Assembly (NCBI RefSeq): GCF_022682495.2
Contig: NC_071398.1
Coordinates: 89,505,398-89,569,397, forward strand
Length of the DNA: 64,000 nucleotides
From: Desmodus rotundus
Taxonomy: Eukaryota > Chordata > Mammalia > Chiroptera > Phyllostomidae
Direction of reading: 5' to 3'
Below are positions 1 through 12,935 of the stretch, in pieces. Numbering within the stretch: the stretch's first letter is position 1; each line of letters opens with the position of its first letter. Both the position numbers and the translations under genes were made by a program. Under the pieces are notes generated by a model. The model was not told the DNA's origin and searched no databases. It was given only the letters and a program-made list of their open reading frames with translations.

Positions 1-184
1 TCGCAGTGCATCCGTAGAGAAATAGTTCTCAGGATGGATCCATTGGAAGGCGGGGTTCTGGACCCCACGAAGAATAATTTTATGGATATGTTCATCCTCA
101 TCCTATCTAAATCTTGAAAGTTCCTTAATAGGAGAGATGCTTTTATTAATGCAAGGAGAGATAAGCTGAATTACAAGTAGTCCT

Positions 185-1460
185 GTGATAGGCAACAGTC
201 TCTTTTAAATTCATTCATTCAATAGGGTCAGGCACTGCTTGAGTTGCTGGGGATATTTTAGTGAGCAAAATGATCAAAGTCCCTGCCTTCACGTGCCTGT
301 AGTTAACAGGGAGAGACCACTAGTAAACAATTATACATAATAATCAAGTGGCTATAATTTCCAAGGCTCAATATATCGAGTTAGAGGGTATCTTCTCTAA
401 TGAGGTGACTTTTGGGAATAGTAAAAAGTAAAGTAAGAGTGAATGCCAGCCACGCACATACCTGGAGAAGTATGTTCCAGACTGAGAGACACGTGCAAAG
501 ACCCTGAGATAGGAGTGGGACTTATAATTCAAGAACAACAAGGAGACCAAGAGCAACTGAGCAAGCGAAGTTATAGAACAGGAAGGTCAGGGAGATATCT
601 GGGTGGGGTCAGGACACTTGCAAAGCACAAAGAACCTCTGAACCAGTAAAGAAATTTGGTCATTGCTTTGAGAGGCATAAGAAGCCATTGGAGGATTTGG
701 AATTATACTTCTAATGCCCTCTCTCTAGCTGGTAGCGTGGGGCAGGTGTGAAAGAGCAAAGACGTTAGGATGCTCTTATAACAATCTAGGCAAGATGGTG
801 GAGGCCTGGACCAGACCAATGCAGTAACTGTGGAGAAGGTGAAAAGGCATTGCATTGTAGGCATATGTTGATAGCAGAGCTACAGGATGCATTCACATGA
901 ATATGGAATAAAGAGGGGAGTCAAGGATGACCTCAAGATTCTTGACTTAAGCAACTAGAAGGATGAAGTTGCCGTTTACTGATGTGGGGAAGACTGGTTT
1001 TGGTCCCAGTAGATTTGAGATGTCTCTTAGACATCCAAGTGAAGATTTCAAGTAGACAACTAATCATATGTGTCTGGAGTTCTGGGACAAAGACCTGATA
1101 GGGAATTTAAATTAAGGAATTATTTTTAGAGCCATGTGGCTACAAGGAATCACCAAGGGAATGAGTCTAGTAATGGAAGAGAAGAGGTCCAATGGCTAAG
1201 CTCTGGGCTTAGAGTCGAGGAAAAGAGGAGGGACCCTAAAAGATGCATTGAAGTAGCAGCCACTGAGGAAGAAGGAATTTCAAGAGAGAATACTGTACCA
1301 GAAGCCAAGGGAATCAAAGTCTCCCAAAGGTAAGGGTGAGAGTGATTCATGATGTCAAATCCTGCTGATGGGACAGGCAAGAGGAAGATGGAGAGCTGAC
1401 TGCTGGATTTGGCATCAACGTCATTTGGACGTTAGTGCCCTTGACAAGTAAGGGGCAAAC
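185..1460 (-). repeat. Long L2 LINE, antisense
   Basis: Reading the plus strand gives the reverse complement of the L2 3' region: cattcattcaatagggtcaggcactg (the reversed 3' end) through gccattggagg, ggagtcaaggatgacc, agacatccaagtgaag, caccaaggga and gaagagaagaggtccaatgg. At about 1.3 kb it is the longest L2 copy here. No intact reading frame remains. A further 200-300 bp on the right may belong to it. Confidence 0.8.
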
Positions 1461-1624
1461 GGCTGATACAGGACCTTCCCCTGAAAATAGATGCCTTTAT
1501 TAAAAAGCTGGAGTGGGGGGGATGAACACCCAAAACATGTTGAAGAGGAAAAAATGAAATGGGAAATTGATGAAGAAGGAAGTCTGAAGCTGAATAAAAC
1601 AAACATTAGTAACTATATGCAAGA

Positions 1625-1835
1625 TCCCTTCACCTCTCTGGGCCTCAATACTGAGGAATGCCAAATAAGAGACCTGGTCTCTATCATCAGTTTTTGTGAA
1701 TAATGGGAATATTAACTGTACCTACCTTATAAGGTTAAGGTTGGGATTCAATGAGTTAAAACATATGAAGTATTTGGAGTACTTCTAGACATAGTAAGTT
1801 CTTAATACATGTTTCTATAATGATGGTATTATCAT
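1625..1835 (+). repeat. MIR SINE
   Basis: It has the MIR order: cctctctgggcctca, a degraded 'aaaatgggaatattaactgtacctacctt' core, 'gattcaatgagttaaaac' and 'catagtaagttcttaatac'. Mammal-wide ancient SINE. Confidence 0.75.
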
Positions 1836-2861
1836 CATCCTGTTTAATACTCTTCTTCTCCTTTGCGCTTGGAAACTTCATGACTAAATGTCATCATTGT
1901 CATCTTGCTAAGGACCGGCCGTCTCTGATGGCTGACTAGTTCTAGAGCGGTGCTGCCATGGTGCTGTGGATTTGCTTCCTGCCCAAATATTAGTCATGGC
2001 TTCCTGTTGTCCTCTCAGTAAGAGTCAATTTGAGATCAGAGAGAAGTAGGTTTAAAAAAAAAAAAAAGAAAAGAAGGAGCTGGCACTTCTTTTCCCTTGG
2101 ATGAGTGGTCCTTCATTGATAACTCTGGATTGGTAGCTACAACAGGCTTTAATTTTAGGGCTTTAATCTTAGGTCCACTTGGCTTGAGATAAAACATTCT
2201 CTTGGAAAACTGGTCCCTGCATTTGCTGTGGCTTTGGAAATGGTTGCTCTCACAGTTTATATATATTTTTGCCCAGTTGTTTTCAAAGTGTATACACTGG
2301 CCTCACTAGCTGAAATTGCTGGGCCGACTTTGTTTCATCTGGACTTTATATTACACCATGATGCTTAACCCACTTGGGCTGTGCCAAAGTCAGCTAGCAT
2401 CTGAGTACCACTGGTATGTCTCCCATGCAGTGAAGTAATTCTTCCTAGCTGGAGGTTGTACTTGATACATGTCCGATACTTGTCTACAGTGCACCTGGGA
2501 CCATGGGTATAACATCATAATAGCGAGAGATTTTACAGTTAATTTCTTCTTGTCTTTCATCTGCTATTTTCCAAATTTCAGGGAGGGGCTTTATGCACAT
2601 GGGACTGGGACTGATAAAATTCAGAGGGAAAGAAAGGGCCAAGAGAAGGTGACAATTGGTTGAGTTCAATCTCCCCTGGGGCAGAGATGGCAGCAAGGAG
2701 CCACCTCTGTGCAAAGGCACACTGTCCACGAGGTGGACACCCTGCAGAGGAGGGAATGGGGGCCTTTGGCCGCTTCCGTTCTGACTTCTCAGGACACTTT
2801 CCAGACTCTTTGAGGCTGGTGTGTGTGCGCATGCCTTTTGAGCTAGGGATCTTTATTTGAG
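1836..2861. other. Unassigned sequence
   Basis: About 1 kb with no repeat I recognise apart from a short A-run near 2054-2067. The short open frames on both strands overlap each other and show no protein family. Confidence 0.4.
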
Positions 2862-3012
2862 CTTTTCCAGATGTGGAAATTGAGGGTTAGAGAGAATTAG
2901 TAGCTTAGTAAAATTACAGAACCAGAACCAGTAGGTAGTAAAGCCAGGATTTGAATTCAGGTCAGCCTCATTCCAAAGTCTGCATTCTTAAACTCTACTC
3001 ACTATTGCCTCT
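2862..3012 (-). repeat. MIR SINE, antisense
   Basis: Reverse-strand MIR signature on the plus strand: ccagatgtggaaattgaggg, gtagtaaagccaggatttgaattcagg and ctctactcactattgcc. Confidence 0.75.
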
Positions 3013-3555
3013 TGATTCAATCTCACTTTTTTAAGTGTAAAATTCAGTGGATTTTACTATACTTAAGAACTGTGTAAATATCCTCACAATGAATTTTAGA
3101 ATATTTTCATCACCAAATAGAAACCCTGTACCCTTGGGCCATCATCCCCTAAACCTACCATCCCCCAGCCCAGGGCAACCACTAACCTACTTTTTCTGTA
3201 TAGATGTATTTATTATGGATATTTCATATAAATGGGATTGTATAATATTGGTTTTCTGTGACTGGCTTCTTTTAATCATCACAATTTTTTAAATTAAAGA
3301 TTTTTTTTAGAGCAGTTTTTGTTTCAGAGCAAAATCAAGAGGAAAGTACCAGGATTTCTGGTATGTCCCTAACCGCACAGATGCATAGTCCCCCCATAAA
3401 CGACATCCCCACCAGAGTGGTACATTTGTTACAACTGATGACACACCCTAACTACCCCGAATCCATAGTTTACATTAGGGTTCACTCTTTTTCTGCATCT
3501 GTTGATACAATCACAAGATTTTCCTACATTAGCCTGTTGATATGATCAGTCACAT
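3013..3555 (-). repeat. L1M 3' UTR fragments, antisense
   Basis: Two adjoining pieces of old L1 in reverse: tcatcaccaaatagaaaccctgta...ggcaaccactaacctacttt (3013-3285) and ttttagagcagtttttg...accagagtggtacatttgttac...tagtttacattagggttcactc (3295-3555). Confidence 0.8.
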
Positions 3556-4762
3556 TAATTCATTTTTGAATGTTGAACTAGCCTTGCGTATCTAGAATAT
3601 ATCTCACTTGCTTATTGTATATAATTTGTATACATTGTTGGATTTTATTCTGTAATATCTCTTGAGGGTTTTTGCATCTATGTTCATGAAAGTATTGGTT
3701 TGTAGTTTTCTTTTCTGACACTATCTTTGCCTGGTCTCGGTGCTAGCCTCATACAATGCGGCAGTAAGTGTTCCCTCTGCTTCTATCCTCTGAAAGAGAT
3801 TCAACAGAATTGGTGTAATTTCTTTTTTAAATGTTTGGTAGAATTCACCAGTGAACTCATCTGGGTCTGGTGCTTTCTATTTTTGAAAGATTATCAATTA
3901 GTGATTCAATTTCTTTAGAAGATATAAGCCTATTCAGATGGTCTATTTTCTTGCGTGGGTTTTGGCAAATTAGGTCCTCCAAGGAACTGGTCCGTCTCAT
4001 CTCGGTTACCAAACTTGAGGACATAGAGTTATGCACAGATTTCCTTTATGACCCTTTTGATGTACGTGCAGTCTGTGGTGATGTCCCCTACTTTATTTCT
4101 GATGTGAGTAATTTGAGTCCTCTCTTTTTTCTTAGTCTGGCTAGAGGCTTATTGACTTTATTGATCTCTTCAAAGAACCAGTTTTTGGTTTTGTTGATTT
4201 TCTTTATTAATCTCCTCTTTTAAATTTCATTGATTTCTACCCTAATTAGTATTGCAGCTGACCCTTGAATAATGCAGGTTTAAGCGGCACGGGTCCCCTT
4301 AAACCCGTGTGTAAGTGCGCCAGCAGAGCTTAAACCCGCATTGGGCTGACTTCAGCTTTACCCAGATTTCTGATTGCACTGTGCGTTGGGGCCCGCAACC
4401 CCAGAGTTGTTCAAAAGCCAACTGCATTTCTCCTGCCGACCTTGGATTTAATTTGTTCTTTTTTCTAATTTTCTAAGGTGGAAACAAAGTATCCATTTTA
4501 GATCTTTCTCTTTTTATAAGATATGCATTCCATGATATAAATTTTCCTCCAAGAACTGCTTTTGCTGCATCTCACAAATTTTGATAAATTGCGTTCTGAT
4601 TTTCATTTAATTTAAAACATTGTTAAATTTCTTCTGAGATTTCTTCTTTGACCCATGTGTTACTTAGGAATGTGTTGTTTAATCTCCACATATTTTGGGA
4701 TTTCTCAGTTATACTTCTGGTATTGATTTCTAGTTTCACCTCACTGTGGTCTGAGAGCAGAA
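3556..4762 (-). repeat. L1 ORF2 remnant, antisense, split by a Tigger-like element
   Basis: The plus strand reads as reversed L1 reverse-transcriptase sequence: gttggattttattctgtaat, tttggtagaattcaccagtg, gaactcatctgggtctggtgc, then after the 170-bp insertion at 4255-4424 attttctaaggtggaaac and gtgttgtttaatctccacat. It is broken and non-functional. Confidence 0.85.
4255..4424. mobile_element. Tigger/MER2-like DNA element nested in an L1
   Basis: The ends cagctgacccttgaataatg and gttgttcaaaagccaactg are inverted copies of the Tigger/MER2 type (TTGACCCTTGAACAAC). The flanking sequence on both sides is antisense L1 ORF2, which continues across the insertion. At only 170 bp it is a MITE-like deletion derivative. 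Confidence 0.75.
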
Positions 4763-5000
4763 CCCCTTCTCCTGGCTGCAGGGGTATGGGGAGGTGGGGA
4801 GACCCAGCTGCAAGCCCTCTGACCAGTTGCCCTAAAGCAAAGCCCATGGGTCAGGACCCTGACTTCACACCCAGGTCATGAGGCCAGGCCTCTCATCCAC
4901 AGGCAGCCCTAAAAGGCAGGGACAACTCACATCCATGGCAACCAGTCCTTTCCTTCACTCACACGCAGCAAGGGAAAACCTTGGCACAAAAGACAAGGAC
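4763..5000. other. Unassigned GC-richer segment
   Basis: Lies between two L1 remnants of opposite orientation. No repeat, exon or RNA gene is recognised. Confidence 0.35.
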
Positions 5001-5800
5001 CAACAGAGATGAACAACAGAGCAAATGGATGTAAAGGAGACAGGTAACTCAAGTGAGAGAAGAGAACCTTAAGTAACTAAGAGATTGCATCCTTAAACAA
5101 ACAAACAAACAAAAGGCTGCTATCTGAGAATATGAAAGAATTCCTGGAAATGAAAAATATCATCGTCAAAATAATGAGTTCCAAAGAAAGACCGGCCCAG
5201 TGTGTTAAATAAATCTCCCAGAACATACAAGAGACAAGGGAGGTGAATTAAGAGGAGAATGAAAAAATATAGGTAAACAATATAAAAGACCTTCAACCTA
5301 TCCCCCAGTATTTTTTTTTAAATGAATGGAGGCACCTAGAAAGTACCCAGAAAAATTAATATCAAAAAAGACTCGTACTTAAATATCACCTTGTAAAATG
5401 TCTCTAGCCAAGGCCAAAAGAAAGGTTCCTAATGCTTATGGGGTAGTATGTGGACCAGTTAGCTTTGCTGGTAAAAACCAGGTTGGCATCTGACTTTTTC
5501 ATTGGGACGAGAGAGAACAACCTTCAGAATCTGACAGAAATTAATTTTGAACAAATAATTCCATACCCAGCAAAAACTATTGACCAAATAAAGGAGTAAA
5601 ATGACAAAAAATAAAGTTCTTAGCTGAATACATGATGCTTCTTGAAAGAACAGAGAATTTACTCCAATAGGGGGGAAAAAAAGGAAGACAAAGAATTCAA
5701 ATAACAATTGACCAAACTCAGCTGCTCAATGCAACGTAAAACTGGAAAAACAAAAACAAAATTCCTGCAATAAACAAAACAAAACACCCAAGAAAATGAT
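5001..5800 (+). repeat. L1M 5' region / ORF1-like remnant
   Basis: A-rich sequence with L1-type phrases: gaatatgaaagaattcctgg, aatgaaaaatatcat, ataattccatacccagcaaaaact and aataaaggagtaaaatgac. It is heavily decayed; the assignment is fair but not certain. Confidence 0.5.
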
Positions 5801-6190
5801 ATGAAAAACCAGGCTTCAAAAGTTAGCAACCCAAATTAGATTAGCAAGTGAAGAAGTTCTGGAAAGAATAGCTTCAGGGAGAAAATGAATTTCCTTTGGA
5901 CGTGCTGTGGATGACAGGTTATCTCAGTGAGAAAGTGAAGGTTTGTAACAACACATTATACAAATGCAGTGCCTTCCTTCTTCTGCTTCTGCTTTCCCCT
6001 CCCGAGGTATGTATATTTGTTTCTATCGGCCCAGGTTGAATGACTTGGATTACGTCACTTTTTCTATCAGTCTAAACACATTAAAATGTAAGCTCTATGA
6101 AGGCAGAAATATTTCACCTGTTTTGTTCATCTGTGTGTTTCTAGCACTTAGAACAGTGCTGGAGCAGAGTATATAATCAATAAATATTTT
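5801..6190 (+). repeat. L2 3' end (about 6070-6190) and preceding unassigned sequence
   Basis: The phrases taagctctatgaaggcagaaat, ctagcacttagaacagtgctgg and tcaataaatattttttatttgag are the L2 3' tail in sense. The preceding 270 bp is not assigned. Confidence 0.7.
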
Positions 6191-7565
6191 TTATTTGAGT
6201 TGGAATGGATTATATAATGAATAATATTCATTTAATTAAAATATTATATTTCTGGGCAGTTTTAGACTTACTACACAGCTAAGACACAGAAAATTAGTTA
6301 TATAAGAAAGTGTAGATTCTCTACATTTTGACAGTGTAAAATAAACTATTTCATGATCTGAAGGTGTGATATTGGGAGTGGCCATAGGAAGAAGATAGGG
6401 TTATTAAATCTCTCACTCTCATAGAGGGACATCAAGAGATACAGTCTAAAATTGATGGATTAGGTAATAGAGGGTTGGCTACATTGTGTAAAGTTAGAGA
6501 AGTATCTAAGAGAATAATAAACAGCTAAGTATATCTGGCAGTGGTTGTCAAAAGGAAGTATATAAGAGCCAAGATCCTCATCTTTCATGAGGGGGCCCGT
6601 GACATGTTCTTTGGAGCTGAAACATCAAAAATAAGGGGATAATAAATGATTACTGTGGATGTTGGCCTCAGAAAGATTAAACATAGAACAATTTTTAGCC
6701 GTTACCTCTAGGGAATGCACAGAGAAAGATCTTCACATTGATTTTTCTAATTACCCTCCATTACCATCTGAATTTTTATTGTCCTTTGGCCATATTTTAA
6801 AAGTGGTATTTTTAATTTAAAAATGGTTTCTAGAAAAGAGGAGAGTTTTTAGAACAGGAAAAAAAAAGATCTAACAGTTTGTAATTACATACTGTCTACC
6901 AGCAAGGACCATCAAACATTTTGCAAACAGTATCTGATGCTGAGTGTGAGAATCTACATTCGCCAGATGGAGAAATCCAGACAAAGATGGAAGTGACTCG
7001 CCCATTTTCAGTGCATCTGTGACCACGCCAGTGACAAAACCCAGGCTTCCCGGATTTTTAGGCCAAAGACACATTTGGATTGATTTCTTCTTAGAAAACC
7101 ACCACATATTGGTAGGACGATAGCTGCGGAAAAAATCCAAACTAATAAGCGGCACGCTCTGTGTTTAGGGCTTGGGAAAATGCCTGCATTTTTCCATCTA
7201 GTAATCCGGTGCCAAAATGCACATTGCCTGTCAAGCAAAAGGCCAGCGCTTCTCTGAAGCACCTGATAGGAATATACATTATTTCAAGGGGGTGGTGCCT
7301 GTAAAATACAAAATAGCAATTACTGTAACAACCACAATGAATATTTAAGTTTCATTGTATCTATATAGGTTTCTGCCATTTTTGTGGTCACTTTGGAAAC
7401 TATATATAGAGCCGAAGCTTGGTAAGTAATTCTGATTATTCTGCCATATGCCTCTATTATTGATTCAGATTACTGGCACAGGTGGAAAGGAGAAGAAAAT
7501 GTTCGATTTGGCATTATTTTACCTATTGGCTTCACTCTTAATGTGGATTTTTTAATATATACTTT
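6191..7565. other. AT-rich unassigned sequence with a weak antisense MIR
   Basis: Mostly AT-rich, without coding signal. Positions about 6930-7055 (gccagatggagaaatccag, gccagtgacaaaacccagg) look like an antisense MIR. The rest is unassigned. Confidence 0.4.
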
Positions 7566-7765
7566 TTTTAAAATTTGACCTGGCTTCCTTATGCATTTAA
7601 AACTAGAGGGGAGAGAAGTGAGGAGTCATTAAATGATTATAGTAGATTCTTCTTGCTTTGGCAGTAAAGTTGCCTCCTCCTTCCATCCTAGTCCCCAAAC
7701 TACACACTAACACTTTTGAAAACAGGTCAGATGATGATGGAGTGGACAACTGCTGTGTTCCTGGC

Positions 7766-8215
7766 CCATTCTTCTCCAGCCATGACCCAGCCTTTTGGAA
7801 AACCAGGCACATTCCTCCCGCAGAGTCTTTGCACTTGCTGCTCTCTCCAACCAGAAAGCTCTCCCCTGACCCACCCCATACCCAGTAGCTGCAATGCCTG
7901 GCTCCCTATGCCCCTTCAGATCTTTTCTTGAGTGTGACCTTCGTAGTGAGATCCTGTCCTTAGTGAGACATACATAGTGCAATCTTGTAACGGTTCCTAT
8001 CTCCCCCTTTCAGCTGTAACTTTCTCCTTAGCGTTTGCTGCTTTCAATTATTTTATATACTTCTTATTTGTCTTGCTGGTTGTCTAGCTCTCTTGCAAGT
8101 TTCTTGGGAGCAGGGACTTTTGCCTGTTACTCCCTACTATATCCCCATGCCAAGCAGAATGCCTGGCATATAAAAGTAACACAATACATATTAATAAGTA
8201 AGTGAATGCATGTAA
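7766..8215 (+). repeat. L2 LINE 3' region, sense
   Basis: L2 3' order: ccttttggaaaaccaggc, agtctttgcacttgctgctctctcc, cccttcagatcttttcttgag, tcttgggagcagggactttt, then gaatgcctggcatataaaagtaac. The open frame across 7658-7888 is part of this repeat, not a gene. Confidence 0.75.
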
Positions 8216-8645
8216 ATTCTTCAAGGAATGGCAAAGCTGGTGGGAAAATGCTTTCTTAAATTTTTTAAAAGGGCAAAGTTAAAACTCCCCAAGTTATGTT
8301 TATTTTTTCTAACTTCTCTCCCTCCCCACCACTGGAATCCTTGCCTTAGCCGCCCTGAGCTCTGGTCTGCACGGTTGCACCGCCTCCGAACCAGTATCTC
8401 TGCACCTGCCCCCTGCTCCCTGCAGCCCCTTTTCTCCATCACAGGTAGGGTGGGCTTTTAAAAAGGAACACTCCTTTCACCTAGTCCCCCAGCCCCCCTC
8501 CCCTCTGGATTAAGAGTACAGATTAGTAGTTGCAAAGCAGTCACAGGGATGTAAAGGACAGCATGGGGAATAGAGTCGGTAACATCGTGATAACTACGGA
8601 TGGTGCCAGGTGGGCACTAGAAATATTGGGGGACACTTGGTAATG

Positions 8646-8815
8646 TACGAGGTCTGTCCAGAAGGTATCCAGCCATGTAATATGAAAAAAGGGAGATAGA
8701 GACATTTATTGAAGAAGACACAAGATACAAGAAATGTCCGTAACCATGGGAGTGTCACTCGTCCTAGTCACAGGCGCCTCCCACATGCCTCACAGAGGAG
8801 GACCCGGCCATCTGG
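8646..8815 (+). mobile_element. Mariner/Tc1-like element fragment
   Basis: It begins tacgaggtctgtccagaagg, a mariner-type terminal inverted repeat next to a TA, followed by 'acatttattgaagaagacacaagatacaag', which recurs in such elements. Only one end is recognised and no transposase open frame remains. The subfamily is not named. Confidence 0.5.
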
Positions 8816-8869
8816 GCAGCTAGGTTGGCCGATGGGAGTAACAACACACTACTGAGTGCATGTCCCCTG

Positions 8870-9200
8870 CCAGCATGTAGTGCTTTTCAGCACTTAACCT
8901 TTAAAATAACCGGGGAGGGAAATCCTATTGCTTTCCTTGTTTTCTAGGTGAGGACCGAGGCCCAGAGGCCAGTGACGGTCCAGTTTCACACCACCAGTGA
9001 CCTAGATTTTGAACTCCAGTCTTTCTGACTCCAGAACCGATTCTTCTCTACTTTATCTCACCCGACCTGGTCCTCCTGTAACCACTGGAATGATGATTAT
9101 CACTGTTTTGTGGCTGTAAATGCTGTTTTGGGGAGGTAAAGGAACATACTTGAGACCGCCCAGTTAGTAAGTGATAGAGCAGGAGGCTTCCATCTACCAT
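8870..9200 (-). repeat. MIR SINE(s), antisense
   Basis: ttttctaggtgaggaccgaggcccag and tagattttgaactccagtctttctgact are the reversed MIR landmarks at 8870-9040. A weaker second set (ggggaggtaaagg, agttagtaagtgatagagcagg) runs to about 9200. Confidence 0.65.
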
Positions 9201-12200
9201 TCTCCTACTTGGTCCCCCACTGTTGGCATTCCATGTAATTGGGGGGCATCCCGAATTGCTTGTCAGCTGGAAGAAAACTTCGTAATGAGCCCTAACTGCA
9301 GACACAAGGGAAACCAGCAAACCCTCAGAGTCTGAGGCTTGGTCAAATGACGACACACGCAAGTCCAGAGCTACTTCAATAAGCCGAGTGCAAGCAGAAG
9401 TGTTTTGCTCTCTGGCTGAGGAAAGTTACCTGAGCGAAGGCAAATCCCTCCCTCAGAAGTTTCATGATAACTTAGCATCAAAAGTGATCCTCTCGAGATG
9501 GTACAGTCCAGTGGGAATGGAGAGGTTGGAAACCTAAGAGAGGAGAGAAGGAAGCAGAAGTCCACAGAGGGGTGACGCAGGTGGTGAGCAGAGGGCCCGG
9601 GGAGCCTTGTGGAGGCCCGGGGCAGGGTTTCTCCGAATTGGAGGGAAGGAGCCAGGACCGAAACCATGCCATTCTCACCTTCTGGCGAAGTCACGCAACT
9701 GGTGATGATTGGCAGTTATAAACACGCTTTCCAAGTGGCAGGGCATTGGTTTCAGAGTTCTGCAAAGCTACATCAGCAGTCACGTGATCACATGGGCCTC
9801 AGATTATTGGGGCGGGGGACTGCCAACATGATGGGATTTGAGCAGTGGCCAAAGACCACCACCCCACTAATATCTCCGAAAGCCTTTTTATAATGGCAGA
9901 TGGTGCCATAAAGTGAAAAGACAGTGCAAGCTTTTGAGACAACAGATGGGTTTATGGGCTATCTGTTTTGTCACATAGCTTTTGAACTTCAATTAGACTT
10001 GCTTCTACGAACATTTTCCAAACACCCTCATGGCACCAATGCCACTGTCCTCAGTGTAGCCCGTGACATTTCCCTTGATCAAGAATCTGGAGAAGGGGCT
10101 GAAATATTCTGGGGCTAGGCCTACAGTGAGAAGTACCCATAGTCCTCCAGGTGCCGGGAACAGAGAACTGCTTCCCTAACAAAGTAAGTCTGCAAGAAGA
10201 ACTAGGGTCATTTTTTTTTCTCTTTCTTTACTTTCTTTCCTTCACCCCATCAACAAACCGGGAAGCCCCAATATCTTCTGGCCCCACGGAGTCCTGCTTA
10301 TTGCTACTGACCACACAGCAAACCGTCCCGGGTCAGTAGGCCTCAGAGGTGTATGCAACAGTCCAAACCAGGGCTTTCAGGAGACCACAGCTGTCTTCCG
10401 GAGGATGCAGCAGGCGCTTTAGTCAAAGCTTACTATCCCCAATGCTTGGCTGGCTCTGTCAGGCTGCTCCGGGGCAAGCTCTTGGGGGGATTGGTTCTTC
10501 CTGGTGCCTGTTCGTAGACACTCATCTTCCCAGTTTATCCTTCACGCAATGCCTTGCGGGAAAGGAGCAGTATCCCCCCGCACAGCTTCAGGAACTCTGG
10601 GGCTTCGCACAAACGTGTACAGAATGTGGAGACTGCAGCCAAGAGAAGAGAGTGGGAAGGAAGAGTGCAATGGGAGAGGCTGGAAGGTGCTGGGCCATTA
10701 ATTACAGCTCAGTGGGGATGGGGAAGGAAACGGTAAGGCAGAACAGAGCTCCAGAGTGAAAGCAAACAGGAAGGTAGAACGAGAAAGCCCCTAGAGGAAA
10801 TGACTCAGTCGTTTGGAAAGAGTGGGCTCCAGCAGGGCCCCCTCCTTGGGGAGGGAGGGGAGCCAGCCTGAAGCGGGCCCACTGGGGAGGGGCAGGGCTG
10901 TCTCTTTGGTGCCACAATGGAGCTTCCAGCCTCATCCTCTACCCTGGGACCGGATTTGGGAAGGGGATCCTCAGGGCGGGAACTGCTGTTTCTTTGCTAT
11001 GGGATTGGTTTCAGTATGGAGGGGGCGCTGAGACCCTGTACTCCCGAATCTGCTTGGTGAAGGTGCTGGAATATTTGGGGCTGTGCCTGCACGGAGGGTC
11101 GTGCGTGCAACAGTTCTTCCAGCAGCTAGAACAGAGAACTTTCTCCCCCAAAACAAATGCCGATAAAAGAACTAAGGCACAGTGATTCCCACGATCCTGT
11201 TACATCAGACGGGGTGCACACCTCAGAGAGGGGATGTACTTTCTGATTCAAACATCAGAGCATAGCATCTGACCCCCAAAAATCTGGTTTCTGAAACTGT
11301 GTACAGCAAATGCCTTAACATGGTGTAAAATGAAATCATACTTAGTCCTAAATGTAACAAAATGAACTTATTAAAAATCAGAGCATGGCATGAAATTGGA
11401 AGTGTCCTGGAAAATCTGACGCGAATGAACACTGTGTTTTGAACTGAAGCGTATCTGAGAAGAGCTGAGGAACGAAACTCTTTACAAATCATGAATTTAT
11501 GAGTTTCTTCATGAATCAGCCGTTGGGGGAACAAGGGGACAACATGTTCCCTCCGTGGGGTGGGGGTGGGGAGAAGCTGAAGTCCCTAACGCAGCTGGAG
11601 TGAAAAGGACTTGGACGCTGGAACCAGGGATCTACAATCGAGCCCTCGCCCTCAAGGCCTGGCTGACTCAGGCAAATGTGGGTTCCCTGGTCTGCACAGC
11701 GAGGACAGGACTGAGCCTACCAGGCAGCTGTGAGGATTCCAGCCGACACCCATTGGGCACCTGCTCCAATACCCGGCATGCGCTAACATCGGTTCCCCTC
11801 ACCCACACCAACCCCTCTCTCTCTGGGATGTATGGAAAGATGCCCACCTTTGGAAAGACGCTCAGTCGTTTATAAAAATCTTGCAATTTAGCAAGAGCTT
11901 GGGGACACTTTCAGAGGCACAGTGAGGCCTGTCCCTTCTCCCTCAGACAAGTGGGCGAAGAGAGCACACCAGGCATGCCGGGCTGCCTGGTGCTCGGTGT
12001 CCACCCCAAACCAGTGATGGGTCGGCCCTTTCAGTGGCTGGAAAGGGGCCCTGATGGGGAGCTGGAAACAGTCTGGAGGAAAGAGTTTCTCACGGAACGA
12101 GGGGCAAGAGCCTGGTCGTTTTGGAAGAGCAAGGACAGTGAGAGGGGAAAGTACACGCAAGTGAAGGTGGGGAGCCCCGTGCGTCTTGTCTGACCCCGAG

Positions 12201-12935
12201 GACCTGCCCCCGCAGAAAGAACTCGGGAGCCTCCATGGTGCCGCAGACGATTCGCAGCAACTTCCCAGCCTGAGCTGACCTGGCAGGCCGCTCCTTCAGC
12301 GACTTAACGGGGCATTTAAAAGCCACTCACCAAGGCCCTCCTGCAAGGGGAATGGGTAAAATGTGGCATTTCCAACCAAGCCCAGCTTTCAATGCTGTCA
12401 CTTCTTCATACCCTGGCTTTTTCTAAAAAGGTCTCTGTCTTTTGAATTTCGTCATCTTCACCATTTGCTTCAATGACTCTGAACTTGGCGCGCGGCTCCA
12501 TGGCTTTGCTGCTCTCTGAATCACGGGCTTTGGCGTGCCTTATGCAGCAGGGCGTGGAGTCCAGCCTCAGGAGGAGGAGGCTGCCAAAGCTCCCTGTCCC
12601 CTTACCAGGGCAGGCTGGTGGCGGGGGTTGCCAGAAACACACTCCCTTCCCCAGGGTCTCTTTTCTAATTCTAAATGAGCTGTGAAAATAGTTCTCAGCC
12701 CGGAATATGACCACCTCACAGTCAAGCCATTTCAGATTAATACACATGTGGGCCCCCACTATGCGTCGGCATGAAGGGGACTCCTAGGCGAGCGCCCTTC
12801 CTTTCTATTCTCCAGGGCCTTGCTGTCTGTAGCGGAGCAATAGGTAGGGTCTGTGTAGGGTCCAGAGGGGAGACCGGGCTGTGGGTAAGGCAGACTAGCA
12901 CGATGCACACAGTTCGCTGTCCTCGGATCTTTCTA
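9201..12935. other. Mostly unique, moderately GC-rich sequence
   Basis: No protein family is recognised in any frame. Open frames of up to 136 codons overlap on both strands, as expected of GC-rich non-coding DNA. The only internal structure noted is a pair of similar segments at 10079-10215 and 11044-11180 (see findings) and a G/C-rich run near 10835-10900. Confidence 0.45.
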
